This document shows positions 1 through 6,178 of a stretch of DNA of 22,602 bases, piece by piece; positions within the stretch are counted from its first letter, which is position 1; each line of letters starts with the position of its first letter. The stretch comes from JACJYE01 sp964432875. Its GTDB lineage: Bacteria > Bacteroidota > Bacteroidia > Chitinophagales > Saprospiraceae. Location of the stretch: the NCBI GenBank assembly GCA_964432875.1, contig CAYSPJ010000085.1, forward strand, positions 1-22,602. The letters run 5' to 3'. Position numbers and translations under genes: made by a program. The notes below the pieces were generated by a model that had not been told where the DNA came from, did no database searches, and saw only the letters and a program-made list of their open reading frames with translations.

Positions 1-10
1 TGACATCCCA

Positions 11-32
11 CTAAATGCGGATAAGCATTTAG
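11..32. terminator. Hairpin with CTAAATGC/GCATTTAG arms downstream of the M1 peptidase gene
   Basis: Perfect 8-bp inverted repeat, CTAAATGC (11-18) and GCATTTAG (25-32), around a 6-nt loop. It lies about 30 nt past the stop codon of the minus-strand peptidase gene, so a role in transcription termination or mRNA 3' end protection is likely. There is no clear T-tract on either side. The same arm sequence is found in the longer hairpin at 6113-6147, so this may be a copy of a dispersed palindromic element rather than a simple terminator. Confidence 0.55.
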
Positions 33-60
33 CGCCCCCCCAGTCATAACCCAGCCTTGA

Positions 61-1977
61 CTAAGGTGCCTCCCACACATCATCCCCCGGCTTCACGTCC
101 ACGAAATCTCGCCAGACCAATTCGAGGCGGCGGGCGGGGAGAGGGGTAGCAAAAGCCAATTCTATGCTAGCACTGGCCTTCCATTGGCTAGGGCTGAAGC
201 TGAACTCCTGGCTGCTGCCATCGGTCAAGGTAGCCTTCAAGACGATGGGCAGCGGCTTGCCGCCCTCGTTGTGCACCTGCACATAACTGATGCCCCGCTC
301 GTAGCGATAATCTTTGATTGCCAGGTTCATGGTATTGTACTCCATAAACCAGGCCTGCCAGAACCAATCCAGATCTTGGCCTGCCAGGTCGTTGAAGGCG
401 AAGAAAAAATCGTAAGGCGAGGGGTGTTTGCCCTGCCAGCGCTCTACGTAGCCGTGCAGGCACTCCAGAAATCTTTCCCGCCCGAGCAGATGCAGCAGAG
501 ACAGGTAAGCGCTGGCTGGCTTGCCGTAGGCATTCAGCCCGTAAGCAGGGTTGAGCAACTGGTTGGTCGGCGTGAAGATCGGCACCTCGGTGTGCGCCCC
601 TTTATGGCTCAGATACTGCCGCAGGTAATAGCCTGGATAAATGGACTCCTCTGGCCGGCGCAAGGTATATAATTCCGTGCAGGCAAAATATTCCAGCAGG
701 GTAGCCCAGCCCTCGTCCATCCAGGCATGAGATGTTTCGTTGATGCCGGTCAGGAAAGGGAAGTAAGTATGGGCAATCTCGTGTGCCGTCAGCGCCCGGG
801 TATCATCCAGGCTATGCATATCCATATCGTTGACCATCATGGGATACTCCATTTGCCCGTGGCCGTTAAATACAGTCAGGGATGGGTAGGGATAGGGGAT
901 GGCGGGCATTTGGGTGGAAAAGTAACGGATACAGTCGCGGGCGATGGCGGCCACATGAGGGTAATCTGCAGATTGAGGTTGATAGGCAGCCTGGACCAGG
1001 GCGCGGCGGCCGCTGGCTTCATCCACCACTACGCTGGTCGCGTCCCAGAGGAAATGGTCGCTCAGGCCAAAGGCAAAATCGGTGACGTTTTGGCCCCGGT
1101 AACGCCAAGCCAACGCCCCCCGGCGGGTGATGCCGCCCCGCGCCAGTTCCTGGGCCGAGACGATGGAGATGACTTCGTCGGATTGGGCGGCCTGTTGCCA
1201 ACGCTGCAAGTAAGGCTCGCCGAGGAGTTCGGCGGCGTTGTCCAGCGTGCCGGTGGCCCACACGATAAAACCCTCCGGTACGCGGATGGTGACCTCATAG
1301 TCGTTGAAATCGTTGTAAAACTCGGTTTGCATGTTGTGCGGCACCAAATCCCAGCCATTGAGGTCGTCGTACACAGCGATACGAGGATACCAGTAGGCGC
1401 AAAAAGCCGCTGTCTCATCCACCATCCCTTCGCGGTGGCTGCCGCGGGAGGTTTGCAGCTGAAAAGCCCACTCCAGCTCGATTAGCGCCGACTGTCCGCT
1501 GAGCAGGGCCTGAGGCAAGGGTAGCCAGGCATTGGTGGGGTCTGATGAAGCATGTACGGCGGCATTATCCCAGGCTACCGGCTGCCCGTCCACCTTGACG
1601 TTGGATAAAAAGATGCCTTGCGTCAAATAGCGCTCATCTACCCAGGAGGCCCTTACGGCTTGTGGCAAGTGTACATTTTGAATGAGCTTCAGATTGAGCC
1701 GCTTGAGTTCCTGAGGGCTATGGTTGGTATAACGGATTTGGGCTTTGCCCTGCACGCTTTTTTCCGCAGGCACCACGCTTACGTCAATTTGATACTGCGC
1801 CCGGTTTTGCCAATATGCGGGCCCCGGCCGCCCATCCAGTGTGCGGGTATTTTGCGCGATGGCCTGGCGAAAATCCCGGGCGATATAAATCCCCGACGGC
1901 TGAGCGGTCAGGCACAGGCTGGCAAAAGCCAGGATATAAAGCATGAGTACAAAGCGGTTTGTCTTGACCATTCGCAT
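61..1977 (-). CDS. Secreted M1-family zinc metallopeptidase (aminopeptidase N-like)
   Basis: Zinc-dependent peptidase of the gluzincin M1 family, which removes N-terminal residues from peptides. The zinc site is visible as HEIAH at residues 399-403 with the third ligand Glu422, giving HExxH-x18-E. Upstream is GQMEYP (Glu377), a variant of the GxMEN exopeptidase motif with Tyr in place of Asn. The N-terminus has a basic start, a hydrophobic stretch and an Ala-Gln cleavage-like site near residue 25, so export is expected; no T9SS domain is seen at the C-terminus. Length is 638 aa, shorter than full E. coli PepN but usual for Bacteroidota M1 proteins. The frame stays open up to 2010, but that stretch contains the -7 promoter box (1987-1994), so ATG at 1977 (or 1971) is preferred. 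The gene is divergent from the phosphatase gene at 2113. The substrate is unknown. Confidence 0.88.
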   Translation of the reverse strand: MRMVKTNRFVLMLYILAFASLCLTAQPSGIYIARDFRQAIAQNTRTLDGRPGPAYWQNRAQYQIDVSVVPAEKSVQGKAQIRYTNHSPQELKRLNLKLIQNVHLPQAVRASWVDERYLTQGIFLSNVKVDGQPVAWDNAAVHASSDPTNAWLPLPQALLSGQSALIELEWAFQLQTSRGSHREGMVDETAAFCAYWYPRIAVYDDLNGWDLVPHNMQTEFYNDFNDYEVTIRVPEGFIVWATGTLDNAAELLGEPYLQRWQQAAQSDEVISIVSAQELARGGITRRGALAWRYRGQNVTDFAFGLSDHFLWDATSVVVDEASGRRALVQAAYQPQSADYPHVAAIARDCIRYFSTQMPAIPYPYPSLTVFNGHGQMEYPMMVNDMDMHSLDDTRALTAHEIAHTYFPFLTGINETSHAWMDEGWATLLEYFACTELYTLRRPEESIYPGYYLRQYLSHKGAHTEVPIFTPTNQLLNPAYGLNAYGKPASAYLSLLHLLGRERFLECLHGYVERWQGKHPSPYDFFFAFNDLAGQDLDWFWQAWFMEYNTMNLAIKDYRYERGISYVQVHNEGGKPLPIVLKATLTDGSSQEFSFSPSQWKASASIELAFATPLPARRLELVWRDFVDVKPGDDVWEAP

Positions 1978-1986
1978 TTTTTGCTG

Positions 1987-1994
1987 CAAAGATA
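1987..1994 (-). promoter_or_regulatory. -7 promoter element of the M1 peptidase gene
   Basis: On the minus strand this reads TATCTTTG, an exact match to the Bacteroidota TAnnTTTG element. Only 9 nt separate it from the ATG at 1977, so the mRNA leader would be nearly absent. No convincing -33 TTTG lies at the usual distance. Confidence 0.55.
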
Positions 1995-2083
1995 ATACCT
2001 GGTTTGCCAATCTGGCGGAGGGCGAGGGCCGGAAGAGCTTTTGGCGGGCAATATGCCGCGATGAAAGGATGGCCGATAAACCT

Positions 2084-2091
2084 TAACTTTG
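2084..2091 (+). promoter_or_regulatory. -7 promoter element of the exopolyphosphatase gene
   Basis: TAACTTTG matches the Bacteroidota TAnnTTTG element exactly and ends 21 nt before the ATG at 2113. A -33 TTTG is not evident at the expected spacing. The possible upstream TTG start at 2089 lies inside this box, which argues against using it. Confidence 0.55.
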
Positions 2092-2112
2092 CTCTCTCAA
2101 ATCAAATATGCT

Positions 2113-3024
2113 ATGATATTAGCTGCCATCGACATCGGCTCCAACGCCATCCGCCTGCAAGTCATCCGCACGATCAAAGAAGATTCGCGCATCAGCTTTA
2201 AAAAATTGGAGTTCATCCGTTTCCCCCTCCGCCTGGGGCAGGATGTATTCAGCAGCGGCGCAATCAAAAAGGATACTGCCCAAAAATTTAGCAAGCTGAT
2301 GGGTATTTTCAAAGGCCTGATCGATTTGTACGAAGCACAGGCTTACGTCGCCCGGGCTACTTCTGCCATGCGGGAGGCAAAAAACGGGAAGGAAATCGTC
2401 CGGCAGGTGATTGCAGAATGCGGGCTGGAAATCAAGATCATCAGCGGCAAGGAGGAGGCCCGGCTAATCAACAAAGCCATACGCCCCTACCTGGATGATA
2501 AACCCTACGTACACATTGACGTGGGAGGGGGCAGCACGGAGCTGAATGTCTATTTGGGGCGGCAATTGATCGGCTCCAAGTCATTCAAAATGGGCTCGGT
2601 GCGGCAGTTGTCGGGCCGGCAGCGCAAGGCCGTTTTTAAAACCATCAAGGACTGGCGGGAGGAGGCATTCGCTGCCATGCAAACCCCATTCATCGCCGTG
2701 GGCACTGGCGGCAACATCAACAAGCTCTACCAGATTGCCAACCATAAATACGGCAATAGCATCAGCCTGGTTGAACTGTTGGCCCTGCGGGCCTATGTGG
2801 CTGAGTTTAGCTTGGAAAACCGCATCAACATCCTAAAGATGAACCCCGACCGGGCTGATGTCATCATCCCCGCCTCAGAAATTTACGCCGAAGCGATGCG
2901 TATTTTTGGTGCCCAATACATCATGGCGCCTGGCGTGGGGCTCAAAGACGGCCTGCTCTATACCCTTTACGAAACTCAAGCCCAGGAAAACATTGAAGAT
3001 ATTGCATTTTTAGGGCAGTTCTAA
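2113..3024 (+). CDS. ppx: Exopolyphosphatase / Ppx-GppA family phosphatase
   Basis: Member of the Ppx/GppA phosphatases in the actin-like ATPase fold, which release phosphate from polyphosphate or from pppGpp. Visible motifs are DIGSNAIRL at residues 7-15 (phosphate-1 loop), ATSAMREAKNG, SGKEEARL at about 111-118 with the catalytic-region glutamates, DVGGGSTEL at 136-144 (phosphate-2 loop), GTGGNINKL and, near the end, APGVGLKDGLL. At 303 aa it is the short form with only the two N-terminal domains, lacking the C-terminal HD-like extension of E. coli Ppx. The ATG at 2113 is chosen because MILAAIDIGSN is the family's usual start and the promoter box overlaps anything earlier. Its stop overlaps that of the convergent flavoprotein gene. 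Ppx and GppA activities cannot be told apart from sequence alone. Confidence 0.88.
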   Translation: MILAAIDIGSNAIRLQVIRTIKEDSRISFKKLEFIRFPLRLGQDVFSSGAIKKDTAQKFSKLMGIFKGLIDLYEAQAYVARATSAMREAKNGKEIVRQVIAECGLEIKIISGKEEARLINKAIRPYLDDKPYVHIDVGGGSTELNVYLGRQLIGSKSFKMGSVRQLSGRQRKAVFKTIKDWREEAFAAMQTPFIAVGTGGNINKLYQIANHKYGNSISLVELLALRAYVAEFSLENRINILKMNPDRADVIIPASEIYAEAMRIFGAQYIMAPGVGLKDGLLYTLYETQAQENIEDIAFLGQF

Positions 3025-3989
3025 TCTTCCCCCACCCAGTGCCGCACCAGCCGCTGTACTTCTGCCGCGCACCCCCAGGATACGGTAAAGCCCGCCCCGC
3101 CATGGCCATAGTTGTGGATTACGGGCCGGCCCGTCTCCAGCTCGCAGCGGATGAGCGGGCGTTTGGGGCGCAAGCCCACCAGGGTATCCAATACGAGGGG
3201 TTGCCCCAGATGAGGCTCCAATGCCTGGCAACGCTCCAGTATAGCGTGGCTGTCTTCTGCCGAAGGCATGGTGTGATAATCATGCTCGTAATCGGTGCCA
3301 CCAAGCACGATATCGCCGCTGCGCTCGATGATATAAGCCAGCCGGCCCTTCACTAAAGAATGCACCATGCTGCGCACCGGGCTGGTTTTGGCAACCCGCA
3401 GCACCTGCCCGCGGATGGGGTAGAGGCTGTCATCACCAAAAAGCTGTTGAGCGCCCATGCCGCTGCAGTTTATCAGTAAGCCCCCCTGTTCCAGAAGGCT
3501 TTCTACTTCCAGGATATCCCTTACCTCCACTACCCCACCCTGACGTTGGAAACGCTCCAGGAGATAGGGCAGGTAAATTGGTGTTTCAATCAGCGGCACC
3601 CGGGCTACATAGCCCAGCTCAAAGCCTGCGGGCAGTTCTGCCGCTTGGGCTTCCCGCACCGCGCCTGCGGGCAAAAACGCTTTCCAGCTATCGTCCTGGC
3701 CTGGCCGCGAGAGCACCAGGAAATCGACCATCGACACGCCCGTGCCGGGCAGGCTGGCGAGCTGGCCGAACACCTCAAAGGATTCGGCGCTCCAGCGGTT
3801 GACTTTTTCCCGGGGCTCAGCTTCGTAGGGGAACCATATCGCGGCAGCTATTGCTGAAACGGTAGCCGCGGGCATATCCCGGGTCAGGATGCGCACCGCG
3901 AAGCCGGCCTCGAGCAGGCTGATGGCCGTGGTCAGGCCAGAAGCCCCACAGCCAAGGATGGTGATGGGGGTATTCCCACGATTAGGCAT
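3021..3989 (-). CDS. D-amino-acid oxidase-like FAD-dependent oxidoreductase
   Basis: FAD enzyme of the DAO superfamily; family members oxidise D-amino acids to keto acids, ammonia and peroxide. The N-terminus carries the dinucleotide-binding motif GCGASG (residues 13-18). The C-terminal stretch NYGHGGAGFTVSWGCA (about 293-308) matches the D-amino-acid oxidase signature closely, preceded by GLRPKRPLIR (272-281), which corresponds to the arginine-bearing substrate loop. NCSGMGAQQLFGD, followed by RGQVL, and AYIIE followed by LGGT are also DAAO-like. Length of 322 aa is slightly short of eukaryotic DAAO (about 347). No signal peptide, so it is probably cytoplasmic. It is divergent from the T9SS protein gene and its stop overlaps that of ppx. 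Other family members such as glycine oxidase or D-aspartate oxidase are possible; DAAO fits best. Confidence 0.82.
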   Translation of the reverse strand: MPNRGNTPITILGCGASGLTTAISLLEAGFAVRILTRDMPAATVSAIAAAIWFPYEAEPREKVNRWSAESFEVFGQLASLPGTGVSMVDFLVLSRPGQDDSWKAFLPAGAVREAQAAELPAGFELGYVARVPLIETPIYLPYLLERFQRQGGVVEVRDILEVESLLEQGGLLINCSGMGAQQLFGDDSLYPIRGQVLRVAKTSPVRSMVHSLVKGRLAYIIERSGDIVLGGTDYEHDYHTMPSAEDSHAILERCQALEPHLGQPLVLDTLVGLRPKRPLIRCELETGRPVIHNYGHGGAGFTVSWGCAAEVQRLVRHWVGED

Positions 3990-4130
3990 ATCGCTCTATT
4001 TTTTTCAGAATGACAAACTGTCAAATATCTTGCCAAGCTTGATGGCTTATCGGCATATCTCTTTTTGTACCTTAGTAGCTTTTAAACAGAAACCCTTGGT
4101 TGAGGGGTGAAACGAAACCATAAACAGCCC

Positions 4131-6080
4131 ATGAAAATACGTCGGTTTTTTAAATGCCACAAGAAAAATACCAGGCACTGGCTGGGCAGCGCTGTCAAGC
4201 ACTCCTGGGGCAGCGGCAAACCCTGCCTAGCCTTGTCGCTATGGTGCCTTTTGCTGGCCCTGCCCGCCGCCGCCCAACAAATCTGCGGGGGCAACCTGGG
4301 TGAAAACATCTTCACGGCGGGAGATTTTGGATCGGGCACCACCAATCTCTTGCCCTTTGACCCTGGCATCGCCCCGGGCTATATCTATACCCTCTCGCCG
4401 CCGCCCAATGATGGCCTTTACACCATTACAAACAACATGGCATCCTGGCCTTTCCTCTTCCCCGGATGGCTAGCCATCACCGACAATAGCAATGACCCCA
4501 ACGGCTATATGATGGTGGTCAATGCTAGTTATGCCCCCGGCGCTTTCTACGAACAAACCGTCGAAGGGCTTTGTGACAATACCCTCTACGTCTTCTCGGC
4601 CGACATCTTCAACATCATCTCTACACCGACGCCAAACTACATCAAACCCAACGTCTCTTTCCTCCTCAACGAGCAGGTGCGCTATACTACTGGCGAAATC
4701 CCCCAAAACCAGCAGTGGAACACCCATGGCTTTACCTTTACGACGGCGCCCGGGGAAACCGCAGTAAAACTGACTTTGCGCAACAACGCGCCCGGCGGCA
4801 TCGGCAACGACCTGGCGCTCGACAACATCTCTTTCCGCGCCTGCGGCCCACAGGCCCTCATCCTGCCGCTGGAGACGGCCAATATCTGCGAAGATGGCGA
4901 ACCCATCGCCCTGGAAGCCACGATTGTCGGCAGCCAATACCCCAACCCGGCAATACAGTGGCAACAGAGCTTCGATCAGGGCGCTACCTGGTCAAATATT
5001 CCGGGGGCAGCCAGCCCTTCCTTTCTCCATACCCAGCTTGCAGCGGGCTATTATTATTACCGCTATTTGCTGGCTAGTTCGCCGGAAAACCTGGCCAATG
5101 CCAAGTGCCGGGTCATCTCCAATGTAAAAGTGGTTTACGTGCAGCCGAAGTTTTTTAATTTTGCCGACACGATTTGCGAGGGCTTGCTCTACCCCTTTGG
5201 GGGCAATATGCTATCAGCGCGCGGCACCTACACCCATACCTTCCTATCGTCTCTGGGCTGCGACAGCATCGTCACGCTCCAGCTGGAAGTAGTTCCCGAT
5301 CTGGATGGCACGGCAGATTTGGAAGCTGTCGCCCCCACTTGCTATGGTGATCAGGATGGCGCGATTATCATATCGAATCTGCGGGGTTTTTACCCGCCGG
5401 TGTCGGTCAGCCTGGCGGGGGGCGGCAGCTTGCTGGGCGAGGGCGCTTTCCCCAATCTGGGCAGTGGGCTCTATTCGCTGTCCTTCTCCGACCGCTTCGG
5501 CTGCGCCCTGGAGGTGGCTATCGAGCTGGAAAACCCGCCTCCGATGTACCTCGACCTGGGGCCAGACCGGGAAATAAAGCTCGCGCAGAGCCTGCGCTTG
5601 CCCGCCCTTTCCAATTATCCGCTGGCGGCTTTGGAATGGATGCCTGATTACCAGGTTTTCTGTGAATTACCCTGCCTGACCCCCTTATTGCAGCCCTTCG
5701 AAACAACGGTCTACTTTTTCACCGGCACTTCCCCGGCAGGCTGCCAGGCTAGCGACACCCTTACCATCCGGGTGGAAGAGCTGCGCGAGGTTTACATCCC
5801 CAACGCCTTTTCCCCCAACAGGGATGGACGCAACGACCGCCTGACGCTCTTCGCCGCCCCAGAGCTGGTGCGGGAAATACTCCACGCTCAAATCTTCGAC
5901 CGCTGGGGCGGGCTGGTCTTTGAGGCCCGCAACTTCCCGCCCAACGACCTGTCGAGGGGCTGGGATGGCCGCTTCAAAGCGCAGGAGCTGCCCGCCGGGG
6001 TGTTCGCATACCATTTCGAGGTACAGTTTATCGATGGGCAAGTAGTACATTACTCCGGCGCCTTGCATTTGGTGCGCTGA
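4131..6080 (+). CDS. Secreted T9SS type B (CHU_C/gliding-motility C-terminal domain) protein
   Basis: Predicted cell-surface or secreted protein of 649 aa, exported by Sec and then by the type IX system. The signal peptide has an unusually long basic n-region of about 32 residues before the hydrophobic CLALSLWCLLLALPAAAQ. Residues of roughly 50-240 form a beta-rich jelly-roll-like domain ending LALDNISFRACG, similar in style to carbohydrate-binding modules of Bacteroidota adhesins. An Ig-like domain (about 245-335) and a SprB-like Cys-rich repeat region (about 340-480, with CYGDQDGAI) follow. The C-terminus from Val554, VYIPNAFSPNRDGRNDRL through FDRWGG and GWDGRF, is the type B sorting domain. 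A GTG at 4107 in frame is an alternative start; the ATG at 4131 is preferred. A role in adhesion or glycan binding is inferred, not shown. Confidence 0.85.
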   Translation: MKIRRFFKCHKKNTRHWLGSAVKHSWGSGKPCLALSLWCLLLALPAAAQQICGGNLGENIFTAGDFGSGTTNLLPFDPGIAPGYIYTLSPPPNDGLYTITNNMASWPFLFPGWLAITDNSNDPNGYMMVVNASYAPGAFYEQTVEGLCDNTLYVFSADIFNIISTPTPNYIKPNVSFLLNEQVRYTTGEIPQNQQWNTHGFTFTTAPGETAVKLTLRNNAPGGIGNDLALDNISFRACGPQALILPLETANICEDGEPIALEATIVGSQYPNPAIQWQQSFDQGATWSNIPGAASPSFLHTQLAAGYYYYRYLLASSPENLANAKCRVISNVKVVYVQPKFFNFADTICEGLLYPFGGNMLSARGTYTHTFLSSLGCDSIVTLQLEVVPDLDGTADLEAVAPTCYGDQDGAIIISNLRGFYPPVSVSLAGGGSLLGEGAFPNLGSGLYSLSFSDRFGCALEVAIELENPPPMYLDLGPDREIKLAQSLRLPALSNYPLAALEWMPDYQVFCELPCLTPLLQPFETTVYFFTGTSPAGCQASDTLTIRVEELREVYIPNAFSPNRDGRNDRLTLFAAPELVREILHAQIFDRWGGLVFEARNFPPNDLSRGWDGRFKAQELPAGVFAYHFEVQFIDGQVVHYSGALHLVR

Positions 6081-6112
6081 GGAAGAGGGCATGGTAAAAG
6101 GCGGGGAAGAGA

Positions 6113-6147
6113 ATCCCGCTAAATGCTCGGTGAGCATTTAGCGGGAT
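6113..6147. terminator. Strong bidirectional hairpin between convergent genes
   Basis: Perfect 16-bp inverted repeat, ATCCCGCTAAATGCTC (6113-6128) and GAGCATTTAGCGGGAT (6132-6147), with a 3-nt loop. It sits between the stop of the T9SS protein gene (6080) and the stop of gcvP (6179), so it could terminate both transcripts. A short A-rich run follows on the plus strand, with no T-tract. The inner arms CTAAATGC/GCATTTAG are identical to those at 11-32. Confidence 0.75.
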
Positions 6148-6178
6148 AAAGAGAAAAAATTCAGCCCAGCGTCCAACC

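Noticed and set aside
727..1485. 252-codon plus-strand open frame opposite the M1 peptidase
   Set aside because: Antisense shadow of a gene with clear zinc-site motifs; no domain or promoter support.
4011..4023. TGACA-AAC-TGTCA inverted repeat in the divergent region of the DAAO-like and T9SS genes
   Set aside because: A 5-bp repeat is expected by chance in this length and no promoter boxes flank it clearly.
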